DNA from: an uncultured Porphyromonadaceae bacterium
GTDB lineage: Bacteria; Bacteroidota; Bacteroidia; Bacteroidales; Muribaculaceae
Direction of reading: 5' to 3'
Assembly: GCA_902495075.1 (NCBI GenBank)
Contig: CABUVO010000010.1
Location: 1-64,000, forward strand
Length of the DNA stretch: 64,000 bases
Both the position numbers and the translations under genes were made by a program. Positions within the stretch are counted from its first letter, which is position 1. Each line of letters opens with the position of its first letter. The notes beneath the pieces are model-generated. The model was not told the origin of the DNA and did not search any database. It saw nothing but the letters and a program-made list of their open reading frames with translations. Positions 26,526-34,740 of the stretch are shown piece after piece.

Positions 26526-27073
26526 TTCAAGGCTAATTCAATCTGCATTTGTTCTTCAATGTATTCAAGCATCGCTTCGTTTGCATGAAGAACTTTTGCC
26601 ATAGATACTGGAGAAATGATGTTTGTACCATTTGCTCGGCGGTTGGCTTCATCCCATGCTTCGTCATGAGATTTGCGCATGAGTTGCCCGAATGTCAATG
26701 ATTTATTTTCTTCGATTGATTCATCCAATGCCTCAATCTCTGATTGCGATAGAAACTTCAAATCAGCATCACGTTTAGGGAGAAGAACATTGGGAGCATC
26801 CTCTCCGGCAAACTGAATAACCTCAGACAGCTCTTCAGAAAGAATCATGCTGGGATGATCCAACTCCTTTACCGCATCATACAGGCGCGTTGGAACGGGA
26901 CCATATTTCAAAGCGCAAAATTCATCAGGTACGATGCCGCTACCCCATTTTGCGAGATGTTTCATCTCTGCAAAATAGAGAATCTTGAAAGCATGGTAGA
27001 AATCAACTCCGCCGGTCTTGCCAAGTACGTACAGAACTAATTCTGTCAATTTCTTACTATCAAAATTTGTCAT
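26522..27073 (-). CDS. Panacea (DUF4065, SocA-like) domain protein, probable antitoxin
   Basis: A 183-residue protein of the DUF4065 family. The family pattern is visible in LVLYVLGKTGGVDFYHAFKILYFAE, KWGSGIVPDEFCALKYGPVPTRLYDAV and FGQLMRKSHDEAWDEA. The Panacea domain is known as a widespread antitoxin module that pairs with many unrelated toxins. Gene order here (antitoxin first, 4-base overlap) is the usual one. It has its own promoter candidate upstream. Confidence 0.75.
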   Translation of the reverse strand: MTNFDSKKLTELVLYVLGKTGGVDFYHAFKILYFAEMKHLAKWGSGIVPDEFCALKYGPVPTRLYDAVKELDHPSMILSEELSEVIQFAGEDAPNVLLPKRDADLKFLSQSEIEALDESIEENKSLTFGQLMRKSHDEAWDEANRRANGTNIISPVSMAKVLHANEAMLEYIEEQMQIELALK

Positions 27074-27136
27074 GCGCTTTTAGTATATATTTGTCTTTCT
27101 AACGTATAGTATTGTATTGCAGTTCAATTCAGTTAG

Positions 27137-27168
27137 CAAATGTAATAATAATTTTTCAAATTAGGAAA
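27137..27168 (-). promoter_or_regulatory. Promoter candidate of the Panacea pair
   Basis: On the minus strand TTTC (27168-27165), 20 bases and TACATTTG (27144-27137) fit the Bacteroidetes consensus with one mismatch in the -33 element. The leader would be about 57 bases. Confidence 0.45.
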
Positions 27169-27200
27169 TCTCAAGAAATACTCAGGTATATTTAGAGATA

Positions 27201-27929
27201 TCAGGAGAAGACTTCGGAGAGGATGTCGGGGGATTTGAGGGAGGAGACGCCGGGGAAGTGGATGGAGTAGTAGCGGAGGAGGCGGTCGAGGAGACGGCGG
27301 CGGTCGGTGCCGTTGAAGCGGTAGTGACGCATGTTGGTCAGGGTGATACGGGAGAGGAGTGCGAGGAGGCGTGTCTCTTCGGGGGAGAGGATGTCGCGGT
27401 GCAAGGCGGTGTCGACTACCGGAATGCCGGCGCGCATATCAAAACTGTCGCCTTTTTCATAGCAGGAAAGATCGGGCGCAATGCCGGCAATGTCAAGAAA
27501 ACGGATAAGAAACCAGATGTGGAAGTTGGCTAATCCTTTCTGCATGTTGTCGAGTGCCCTTACAGCGGCTATTATGAATTCCCAGGCTGTGGGGTCAGGC
27601 GAGGCATCCCGGAAGTATCTGTTAAGGAACTCTGAGATAAACAGAACAATGGAGGATTTAACGGGATTGAAATACAGATCGCGCCATATTTCATAAGGTG
27701 TTACCGCTCCGAGGAGCTGAAGCTCTCGGTTCTGACGCATATTGACGTCGGTTTCGATGACCGACAGCGGAAGAAGGCGGGCATTGCGCATGCGTGCGCT
27801 TTTTCCGGAACCGACAGGTGAAAGGAATGCTATCCTGCCTCGATCGCGCGTGAAGAGGGTCACAACGTTGTGGCGGTCGTTATGCTTGATCACATCTATC
27901 ACTATCCCCCGTATCTTCTCAATTGCCAT
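27201..27929 (-). CDS. recO: DNA repair protein RecO
   Basis: A 242-residue protein with the RecO layout: an N-terminal OB-fold (IRGIVIDVIKHNDRHNVVTLFTRDRGRIAFLSPVGSGKSA) and a helical C-terminal domain (SPEETRLLALLSRITLTNMRHYRFNGTDRRRLLDRLLRYYSIHFPG). The zinc-binding Cys cluster found in some RecO proteins is mostly absent, which is common in Bacteroidetes. RecO loads RecA onto SSB-coated gaps with RecR. The gene's upstream side carries a C-tract array. Confidence 0.9.
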   Translation of the reverse strand: MAIEKIRGIVIDVIKHNDRHNVVTLFTRDRGRIAFLSPVGSGKSARMRNARLLPLSVIETDVNMRQNRELQLLGAVTPYEIWRDLYFNPVKSSIVLFISEFLNRYFRDASPDPTAWEFIIAAVRALDNMQKGLANFHIWFLIRFLDIAGIAPDLSCYEKGDSFDMRAGIPVVDTALHRDILSPEETRLLALLSRITLTNMRHYRFNGTDRRRLLDRLLRYYSIHFPGVSSLKSPDILSEVFS

Positions 27930-27964
27930 CTTCTGCTAATTCACAATTCTTAAAACCAACACCT

Positions 27965-28070
27965 CCCCATTTCTCCCATAAATCCCCATGTCGCCTCATC
28001 CATCCCTATAATCCCTATATCTCCCTATTCATCCCCATTTCTCCCTATCTCGCCCTATTTCACCCCATAA
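27965..28070. repeat. 10-bp-periodic C-tract array upstream of recO
   Basis: Runs of three or four C residues begin at 27965, 27975, 27984, 28004, 28013, 28023, 28033, 28043, 28053 and 28063, with one degenerate position at 27994. The unit is about CCCTATNNNT. Spacing is close to the DNA helical repeat. On the recO coding strand this gives G-runs with 6-7-base loops, a possible G-quadruplex. It starts 36 bases upstream of the recO start codon. Confidence 0.75.
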
Positions 28071-28130
28071 AACAAAAAAACGTCTTAAAAATTAAACACT
28101 TTTTTAAAATTTATGATTAAATTTGGTCAA

Positions 28131-28201
28131 TAAAAAAAGTCTATCTCTTTTCACAAAGAAATAGACCGAAACCTTAATCTTAATTTAATACTATGAAAAA
28201 C
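28131..28201 (-). ncRNA. Candidate ~70-nt small RNA ending in a terminator
   Basis: A 12-bp stem (28139-28150/28155-28166) with a 4-base loop is followed on the minus strand by seven T residues (28138-28132). Its single wobble is G-U only on the minus strand. A matching -7 box TAACTTTG (28215-28208, minus) would start a transcript near 28201. No gene ends here on this strand, so the terminator has no other obvious client. The rest of 28202-28412 shows no gene; a 14-codon plus-strand ORF at 28193-28237 is too short to support. Confidence 0.35.
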
Positions 28202-28412
28202 ACATTACAAAGTTATAAAAATATTTACGAATTCTAAAAAAAGATTTTTTCGGGAATCGTTTGAATTAACAAATATTAACTAAGAAACTCTTAAAATAGA
28301 GAATATTCGTGGAGTGTATTTGGATTTAACTTTCATGTGAGTGGAAAATTAATCCTAAAGTTTCATGCACATTATTAAGGTTAAGCTGAGCACTCTCTTA
28401 GTCGGGGAAATT

Positions 28413-29693
28413 ATGGAGAAGTTATATCAATATCTCTGGAAGCACCGAATGTTGGGGAGAAAACTCTATCTTGAAGATGGAGCGCAACTGGAGATATTGT
28501 CTCCGGGAAGGTTAAATTGCGATGCAGGTCCTGACTTTTCGAATGCACGTATCCGAATTGGCGACACGGAATGGGCTGGTAACGTGGAGATCCATGTGCG
28601 GGCATCCGATTGGTATCGCCACGGTCATGACCACGATGCCGCGTATGATTCAGTTGCTCTCCACGTGGTGGCTATCAGCGACAGGCGCGTTACGCGCTCC
28701 GACGGAACCGAAATCCCTCAACTTACCGCCACTTTCCCCGAAAGCTTTTTCAACATGTATGCCACTCTTTGTGACGGTATATCCGATATCCGTTGCGCCG
28801 GAGATGTTGCATGCATCCCTTCGCTGGTAAAAACAGATTGTCTTGAATCTCTCGCAGTTGAGAGAATGCACGTGAAAGCCACGCGTATTATTGACGAACT
28901 GCATAATCTCGGTGGCGATTGGGAACGGACATGTTTCGTGACGCTTGCTCGCGCCTTGGGATTCGGACTCAACAGCGAGCCTTTTGAAATTTTAGCAAGA
29001 TCTATCCCATTGGGATATCTGCATCGCCATGCCGATAATCTTGTGCAGCTGGAGGCTCTGCTTTTCGGGCAGGCAGGTATGCTTGATACCTCCATACATA
29101 TTTTTGATGAGTATTATCAGCTGCTCTGTCGTGAATATTATTTCCTTGCGCGCAAATATAATCTACGTCCCATGAAACGGGAGTTATGGAAATACGCGCG
29201 CACGCGCCCGCAGAATTTTCCGCATCGCCGCATCGCGGTGCTTGCCAAAACTCTTTACGGAGGATTCTCGCTCCTTTCGCGTATTCTTGCAGCTGCCGGA
29301 GATATAGACAAGACCCGCGAGCTGTTGCATTGGGAGCTTGAAGGATATTGGCAGACGCATTCAGATTTCGACAGAGAGCAACCGATGGGCGCGGCAGCTT
29401 TAGGGGCTGGGAGTGTTGATCTCTTGATGATCAATCTCGTGGCACCGATATTATATGCACACGGCGCGGCTCACGCTGAACCTGAGAAGGCGGAAACCGG
29501 ACTTGAACTTTGGCGCCAACTGCCTCCGGAGAGGAATATGTATGTGCGCCAATGGCAGCAACTTGGGTTTGATTGTGAAGACGCCATGCGAAGCCAGGCG
29601 TTGCTGCAGCTGCGCAAACAATATTGCGATTCCGGCAGATGCCTCGACTGTCGCCTCGGGCACTGGCTCCTTCGTGCTAAAGTCAATGGCTGA
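28413..29693 (+). CDS. DUF2851 family protein
   Basis: About 426 residues. The family opening is clear: MEKLYQYLWKHRMLGRKLY, LSPGRLNCDAGPDFSNARIRIGDTEWAGNVEIHVRASDWYRHGHDHDAAYDSVALHVV. This half has a restriction-endonuclease-like look, with D, E and H residues near possible active-site places; I state that as a resemblance only. The C-terminus has a CDSGRCLDCRLG cysteine cluster that could bind metal. The start at 28413 is chosen because residues from the upstream in-frame start at 28365 are not family-like. The role is unknown. Confidence 0.8.
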   Translation: MEKLYQYLWKHRMLGRKLYLEDGAQLEILSPGRLNCDAGPDFSNARIRIGDTEWAGNVEIHVRASDWYRHGHDHDAAYDSVALHVVAISDRRVTRSDGTEIPQLTATFPESFFNMYATLCDGISDIRCAGDVACIPSLVKTDCLESLAVERMHVKATRIIDELHNLGGDWERTCFVTLARALGFGLNSEPFEILARSIPLGYLHRHADNLVQLEALLFGQAGMLDTSIHIFDEYYQLLCREYYFLARKYNLRPMKRELWKYARTRPQNFPHRRIAVLAKTLYGGFSLLSRILAAAGDIDKTRELLHWELEGYWQTHSDFDREQPMGAAALGAGSVDLLMINLVAPILYAHGAAHAEPEKAETGLELWRQLPPERNMYVRQWQQLGFDCEDAMRSQALLQLRKQYCDSGRCLDCRLGHWLLRAKVNG

Positions 29694-29781
29694 AAAATGC
29701 GTTTATTTATAAAAAAATAGCTAATTTTGCAGAGTGCAACGTGTGGCGATAAAAATTGCCGCAGCATTGTTATAACCATAG

Positions 29782-29955
29782 ATTACTCATTTAAGTTTCG
29801 CAAGCTTCAACTTAAAGTTTAAAAGTTTAAGCGTTTAAAAGTTTATATGATGCAAATCAGTTATTTAGTGGCAACCAAATAAACTTATAAACTGCGCTTT
29901 GCGCAAATAAACTAATAAACTTCAACTTTGCTTGTGAAAGTTGAATTACTTATAT
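29782..29955 (+). repeat. Left copy of a ~170-bp inverted repeat
   Basis: This element pairs with 31711-31895 in opposite orientation, with a perfect 33-base match (29788-29820 against 31858-31890) and further matched blocks to the far end. It contains an 8-bp array (AAGTTTAA units), a TGCGCTTTGCGCA hairpin and a CAACTTT...AAAGTTG hairpin. It lies in the leader of the pseudouridine synthase gene. Confidence 0.85.
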
Positions 29956-29956
29956 A

Positions 29957-30889
29957 ATGGCACTACAAGGCGATAGAAAAAGAACAGGTTTCAAAGAAGA
30001 CAGGATATTCACGTGGGAGAACAGGGATGTATCCCCCGTTACCCTTATGGATTTTGTTTCTCGTATGCGTCCCGATTCCAAACGAGGCGATATCAAGAAA
30101 TGGATGAAATATGGGCATCTTAAGGTAAACGGAACGGTCACAAGTGCTTTCGATGCTCCGATAGAGCCGGGAGCCGTGGTGGAATTCAATGCCACGCGCC
30201 CGTTTCCGAAATTTCATCACCATCGCATCGAAATCGTTTATGAGGATAATGATGTGATTGTGATAAATAAGGGGTATGGTCTTCTTTCCGTGCCGACACA
30301 AAGCCACCGTAAGGAAGAGAATGCATATGAAATTCTTCGGAATTATGTGAAAGGGGTGAATCCCGCCAATAAACTTTTCATCGTGCATCGTCTTGACCGC
30401 GACACATCCGGGCTCATGATGTTTGCCAAATCGGAAGAGGCGCAGAATGTGCTGCGACACAACTGGAACAACATCATTCTTGAGCGCCTGTATGTGGCTG
30501 TTCTCGAAGGTAACCTGGAGCAGGATCGAGGATTTGTGAAGAGCCGCCTGGCTGAAAATTCACAGTTTGTAGTCTATACGACCGATAATCCAGATGAGGG
30601 TCGAATTGCCGTGACGCACTATGAAGTGTTGAGCCGCGGCAATGGACTCACACTTGCTCAGTTCTCGCTTGATACCGGTCGAAAGAACCAGATACGCGTG
30701 CATGCAAAGGAGCTTGGTCATCCTATTGTCGGCGATAAAAAATATGGCGCCACAAAGAGCCCGCTTCATCGTCTTGCCTTGCATGCGAGGACACTCCGTT
30801 TCGCTCATCCCATCACTCGAAAGGATATGAATTTCGAGACACCGATACCGCCCAAATTCGCTGCTGCAACACGTAAACAAATGAAATAG
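29957..30889 (+). CDS. RluA-family pseudouridine synthase
   Basis: A 310-residue enzyme that converts uridine to pseudouridine in rRNA or tRNA. An S4-like RNA-binding segment covers about 28-80 (RPDSKRGDIKKWMKYGHLKVNGT). The catalytic domain shows VINKGYGLLSVPT, HRLDRDTSGLMMFAKS with catalytic Asp147, RIAVTHYEV, LDTGRKNQIRVHAKELGHPIVGDKKYG and LHARTLRFAHP. The target base cannot be named from sequence alone. The PAP2-like gene begins 2 bases after its stop. Confidence 0.9.
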   Translation: MALQGDRKRTGFKEDRIFTWENRDVSPVTLMDFVSRMRPDSKRGDIKKWMKYGHLKVNGTVTSAFDAPIEPGAVVEFNATRPFPKFHHHRIEIVYEDNDVIVINKGYGLLSVPTQSHRKEENAYEILRNYVKGVNPANKLFIVHRLDRDTSGLMMFAKSEEAQNVLRHNWNNIILERLYVAVLEGNLEQDRGFVKSRLAENSQFVVYTTDNPDEGRIAVTHYEVLSRGNGLTLAQFSLDTGRKNQIRVHAKELGHPIVGDKKYGATKSPLHRLALHARTLRFAHPITRKDMNFETPIPPKFAAATRKQMK

Positions 30890-30891
30890 CT

Positions 30892-31710
30892 ATGAAATTA
30901 GACACATCATCATATTATCCCGCCTCTCCGCTCGATGACGACCCTGAGGAGGAAATAATCGTAGAAGTCGAAGAAACTCCTGTTCCTGAAAAAAACGAAA
31001 ATAGTCAGGAGGAAGAGAATGAGAAAGTAGAGAAACCGGACGAAGACACCGGTTATGAATCTGAACCTGACAGAAGCTGCCCTCCGACAACGGGAGAACG
31101 TATTGCCGACGGGTTCGCAACTTTCCTTTCATGGGTCATGGTTCCTTTGCTGATGCCCGTATATGGTGTGCTTCTTGCATTCAATGTCTCAATTCTGGAT
31201 TTCACACCAATGTCGGTGAAGACTGTCTTTACTCTCGTCACAGTCGCGTTCACCGTTGCAGTGCCTGCATTGCTCGTGCTTCTGCTCAAACGCATGGGAT
31301 TGGTTCACGATGTCGGTCTGAACGGACGTAAAGAGCGTTTGATACCCTATATCATATCTATTGTGTGTCTGGTAGGCACAGGTTGGTTTATGTGGTATAA
31401 AGGCGCACCGATGTGGCTTGTGATGTTCTTTGGAGGAGGTGCGGTTGCCGGACTCGTGAATCTGCTTGTCAATTTTAAATGGAAGATTTCAGCCCATGCC
31501 GCCGGCGTTGCCGGAGTTGTGGCTTTGCTGATACGCATAATTAAGATAGGTTTTCCTCAGGAAGGAGCATTCATCTGGCTGCTTGTTTCGATAGCACTCT
31601 CCGGATTGTTGGGTACGACCCGAGTGTGGCTTGGACGTCACACCGTTTGGCAGGTGCTTGCCGGGTATGCGGTAGGTTTCCTTTCTGTCTTTTTCATGAC
31701 AATGATATAA
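30892..31710 (+). CDS. PAP2-like membrane phosphatase with acidic N-terminal extension
   Basis: A 272-residue protein. The first 70 residues are highly acidic and disordered-looking (many E and P). About six membrane segments follow. PAP2 phosphatase features remain: ISAHAAG in place of the usual PSGH, and TTRVWLGRHTVWQVLAGYAVG for the third motif with its Arg and His. The first motif (KxxxxxxRP) is less clear, so activity is not certain. Possible substrates are lipid phosphates such as undecaprenyl pyrophosphate. It is coupled to the upstream pseudouridine synthase, with the inverted repeat enclosing both. Confidence 0.7.
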   Translation: MKLDTSSYYPASPLDDDPEEEIIVEVEETPVPEKNENSQEEENEKVEKPDEDTGYESEPDRSCPPTTGERIADGFATFLSWVMVPLLMPVYGVLLAFNVSILDFTPMSVKTVFTLVTVAFTVAVPALLVLLLKRMGLVHDVGLNGRKERLIPYIISIVCLVGTGWFMWYKGAPMWLVMFFGGGAVAGLVNLLVNFKWKISAHAAGVAGVVALLIRIIKIGFPQEGAFIWLLVSIALSGLLGTTRVWLGRHTVWQVLAGYAVGFLSVFFMTMI

Positions 31711-31895
31711 TTTATTAATTCAACTTTCGCAAGCGAAAAGTTGAAGTTTAGAAGTTTATTTGCGCCATGCGCAGTTTATGAGTTTATTTGTTTGATACGA
31801 ATAAATAAAAACTCAGTCATATTCGCATCGGATAAACTTTTAAACTTATAAACTCTTAAACTTTAAGTTGAAGCTTGCGAAACTTAAATGATTAG
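31711..31895 (-). repeat. Right copy of the ~170-bp inverted repeat
   Basis: This is the partner of 29782-29955, starting directly after the PAP2-like stop codon and ending 9 bases before ispG. Its own CAACTTT...AAAGTTG palindrome and the 8-bp array of AAACTTNN units are preserved. The identical 33-base core is 31858-31890. Confidence 0.85.
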
Positions 31896-31904
31896 ATAGA
31901 CGCA

Positions 31905-33524
31905 ATGCAATACAACTATAAAAGACGCAATACACATGAGGTAAAGGTCGGAGACCTTGGAATAGGCGGGGAGAATCCCGTGCGTATCCAGTCAATGGCT
32001 AATACTGATACGAATGATATAGAAAATAGTGCGCTGCAGGGTGTGCGGATTGCTGATGCCGGCGGAGAACTCGTAAGATACACTACCCAGGGAGTGCGCG
32101 AAGCCGCAGCTTTGGGAAAAATACGAAGCCGAATGAGAGAACTCGGGTGCAATGTGCCGGTTTCCGCCGATGTGCATTTCAATCCTAAAGCGGCATTCGA
32201 GGCTGCCACCACCGCAGACAAGGTGAGGATAAACCCCGGCAATTTTGTTGATGCAGCGCGTACCTTCCGGAAACTTGAATTTACTGATGAGGAGTATGCT
32301 GCCGAAATCGGTAAGATTGAGGAGACTTTGGTGCCATTCCTGAATCTCTGTAAAGAGAAAGAAGTGGCAGTGCGTCTTGGTGTGAATCATGGTTCCCTAT
32401 CCGACAGGATAATGAGTCGGTATGGCGACACTCCAGCCGGAATGGTAGAATCAGTTATGGAATTTCTCGAGGTTTGCCGGCGAGAGAATTTTAATGACGT
32501 GGTGATTTCCATCAAAGCATCCAACACTTCAGTTATGGTCGAGACCGTGAAACTGTTAGTTGCCCGCATGGATGAGAACGGGATGACTTTCCCGTTGCAT
32601 CTTGGAGTCACGGAAGCCGGCGACGCAGAGGATGGTCGTATCAAGAGTGCAGTAGGGATAGGAGCTTTGATGGCGGAGGGTATTGGAGATACTATCCGCG
32701 TGTCGCTTAGCGAACCGCCGGAGAATGAAGTGCCTGTGGCAGCTCTGCTTCGCGATTATATAGCAGCAAGAACCAATCACGCGCCAATAGAGGAACCGAC
32801 AAAGGTTTTGCCCGGAGCCTCTCGAAATCATCTTCGCAAGTTGCGCGGTTTTGAGGATAAGCCTGTGGCTATGCATGCCGATAAGCCTAATGAGATATTC
32901 TTCCTTGCTGATGCTTCCATGCCGGTGAAGAATCCCGAATTCGCAGGACCGCTCGTGATTAAATCCCGGCATGTAAATGCTCCGGCAGAGATAATGTCGT
33001 ATATCGACAGGTTCGTTGCTGCCGGATATGACAATCCTATAGTGGTAAGTCTGGAATATCAGGATAAAGATCTCGATGCTTTGCGCGTAAAGGCAGGTGC
33101 CGATTTCGGCTATCTGTTGCTTAACGGCTATGCAAGCGGCATTGAAGTGGTAGATAATAATTTCGATGACAAGACACTTGCCGATCTTGAATTGGGAATA
33201 TTGCAGGCTGCTCGTCTTCGAATGAGCAAGACGGAATATATCGCCTGTCCGAGTTGCGGACGAACCCTTTTTGATCTCCAGAAAACGCTGCAAGATGTAA
33301 AAGAGGCGACAAAGGAGATGAAGGGTCTCAAGATCGGTGTGATGGGATGTATTGTCAACGGTCCCGGAGAGATGGCTGATTCAGATTACGGTTATGTCGG
33401 CGCAGGTCCGGGCAGAGTCAGCATCTACCGAGGGAAAGAGTTGATACAAAAGAATATCCCTGCTGAGGAGGCATTAGCTGCCTTGATATCCTTGATTCGG
33501 GCAGACCGACCGGACATATGCTGA
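31905..33524 (+). CDS. ispG: 4-hydroxy-3-methylbut-2-enyl diphosphate synthase
   Basis: A 539-residue iron-sulphur enzyme of the methylerythritol phosphate (isoprenoid) pathway. The N-terminal TIM barrel has VRIQSMANTDTNDIE, PVSADVHFNPKAA, VRINPGNF, VRLGVNHGSLS and HLGVTEAGD. The C-terminal reductase-like domain has the cluster ligands in CPSCGRT and MGCIVNGPGEM. An inserted domain of about 150 residues between them (about 285-440) gives the longer form seen in Bacteroidetes and plants. The acyltransferase start overlaps its stop by 7 bases. Confidence 0.95.
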   Translation: MQYNYKRRNTHEVKVGDLGIGGENPVRIQSMANTDTNDIENSALQGVRIADAGGELVRYTTQGVREAAALGKIRSRMRELGCNVPVSADVHFNPKAAFEAATTADKVRINPGNFVDAARTFRKLEFTDEEYAAEIGKIEETLVPFLNLCKEKEVAVRLGVNHGSLSDRIMSRYGDTPAGMVESVMEFLEVCRRENFNDVVISIKASNTSVMVETVKLLVARMDENGMTFPLHLGVTEAGDAEDGRIKSAVGIGALMAEGIGDTIRVSLSEPPENEVPVAALLRDYIAARTNHAPIEEPTKVLPGASRNHLRKLRGFEDKPVAMHADKPNEIFFLADASMPVKNPEFAGPLVIKSRHVNAPAEIMSYIDRFVAAGYDNPIVVSLEYQDKDLDALRVKAGADFGYLLLNGYASGIEVVDNNFDDKTLADLELGILQAARLRMSKTEYIACPSCGRTLFDLQKTLQDVKEATKEMKGLKIGVMGCIVNGPGEMADSDYGYVGAGPGRVSIYRGKELIQKNIPAEEALAALISLIRADRPDIC

Positions 33525-34708
33525 AAGAGAGGGAATCAAATTTAGAGGCGTTGCGTATTGTCAGCATGATGATGGTTGTGCTGGTGCATATCGACGGCGC
33601 CTCGCTTGGTTTGCCTTCACTAAAGGGGGATTTGCAGGCATTGACATCAAGAGATGTCTGGCGTCTTGCGGTGGAATCCATTACGATTATCGGAGTGAAC
33701 TGCTTCACGCTGATTTCAGGATATTTCGGGATAAAGCTTAGGCTGAAAGGAGTTCTGTCTTTCCTTTTCCAATGTGTGTTTTATTCTGTGCTTATTGCCT
33801 CGTTGGCTCCGTGGTTGCTCGGGATTGAGTTTTCATGGAAAGAATGGGGTGAGAGTTGGCTTGTATTGTCGCATACCGATCTTTGGTATGTGCCGGCTTA
33901 TTTCTGTCTGATGCTGCTGAGCCCGCTGTTGAATGCCGGGGTTGATAAGCTTTCCAGACGGGAGTTTGCGTGGATTCTTGGAGTATTCTTGCTTTTCAAT
34001 ATCTGGAGCGGATGGTGGTGGGGAGGTTCATTCAATCCTACCGGATATACTGTGATGCAGCTGATACTTATGTATTTGATCGGGAGATATATAGGGAAAT
34101 ATATAGGGAAGAATATTGAGGCAAAAGAGAATATTGAGGCAAAAGAGAATATTGAGGCAAAAGAGAATATTGAGGCAAAAGAGATTATTGAAGCGAGAGA
34201 GATTATTGAAGCGAGAGAGATTATTGGAGAGGAAGATCCTCGGCTTATGCCTCGGCACAGTGTTGAGGAACGAAAGCATCTTAAAATAAAGGGGGAGAGG
34301 AGATATTTGGCTATGATGGGAAGCGGGGGATATGTGGCTGCTACCGGGATGGTGTTTTTGTCGTCTTTGTATTTGGAGCCGGTTAAGGCATTTGCTTATA
34401 ATTCGCCAATGGTGATATTGGCATCGGTGAGTTTCTTTATTCTTTTCTTGTCATTCAGATTCCATTCGCGGTGGGTAAACTATATCGCCCGCTCGGCATT
34501 CGCTGTTTATCTGATTCATAAAGCTCCTGAAATATGGGGCAATTTCATGCGTCCCGAGATAGCCGCAGCGTGGCGGGAGCTTTCGCTACCCGCCTTTACC
34601 GCAGCTGCAATTATAATAACAGTAGGTGTGTATGCTATAGCCGTGCTGGTTGATCCCGCACGCCGTTGGCTTTTTCACTTTTTTGAGGAAAGGGAACTTA
34701 AAGTTTAA
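33518..34708 (+). CDS. Membrane acyltransferase (acyltransferase-3 family) with hexapeptide repeat insert
   Basis: A 396-residue polytopic membrane protein. RESNLEALRIVSMMMVVLVHIDG at the N-terminus is the acyltransferase-3 opening, and about ten hydrophobic segments follow. Such enzymes O-acetylate or succinylate surface glycans. Between membrane segments at about 198-235 lies an insert made of NIEAKE (four copies) and IIEARE (two copies), predicted helical and charged. Its DNA is an 18-bp tandem repeat. The start overlaps ispG, and a bidirectional terminator follows the stop. The substrate is unknown. Confidence 0.8.
   Translation: MLKERESNLEALRIVSMMMVVLVHIDGASLGLPSLKGDLQALTSRDVWRLAVESITIIGVNCFTLISGYFGIKLRLKGVLSFLFQCVFYSVLIASLAPWLLGIEFSWKEWGESWLVLSHTDLWYVPAYFCLMLLSPLLNAGVDKLSRREFAWILGVFLLFNIWSGWWWGGSFNPTGYTVMQLILMYLIGRYIGKYIGKNIEAKENIEAKENIEAKENIEAKEIIEAREIIEAREIIGEEDPRLMPRHSVEERKHLKIKGERRYLAMMGSGGYVAATGMVFLSSLYLEPVKAFAYNSPMVILASVSFFILFLSFRFHSRWVNYIARSAFAVYLIHKAPEIWGNFMRPEIAAAWRELSLPAFTAAAIIITVGVYAIAVLVDPARRWLFHFFEERELKV
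34111..34218 (+). repeat. 18-bp in-frame tandem repeat (6 units)
   Basis: Four identical units (GAATATTGAGGCAAAAGA) are followed by two of a second type (GATTATTGAAGCGAGAGA). A partial unit follows at 34219. All units are a multiple of three, so a change in copy number would keep the acyltransferase frame. Confidence 0.95.
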
Positions 34709-34740
34709 ATTTATTACGAAAATAAATTTAAACTGTTTTT
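34702..34740. terminator. Bidirectional terminator between acyltransferase and DUF2149
   Basis: A perfect 14-bp stem (34702-34715/34721-34734) with the 5-base loop ACGAA, followed by TTTTT. It overlaps the end of the acyltransferase gene and the DUF2149 stop codon, so it serves both converging transcripts. Confidence 0.8.

Noticed and set aside
28193..28237. 14-codon plus-strand ORF that could be a leader peptide
   Set aside because: It is too short to judge, no regulated gene follows closely, and it overlaps the small-RNA candidate.
29782..31895. Insertion sequence or composite transposon
   Set aside because: The inverted repeats flank ordinary chromosomal genes with no transposase and no target-site duplication that I can see.
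34111..34218. CRISPR-like array
   Set aside because: The 18-bp units have no spacers, are in frame and are translated; no cas gene is present.
34028..34279. Minus-strand ORF with repeated NILFCL residues
   Set aside because: It is the exact antisense of the 18-bp tandem repeat in the acyltransferase gene and has no start context or family match.
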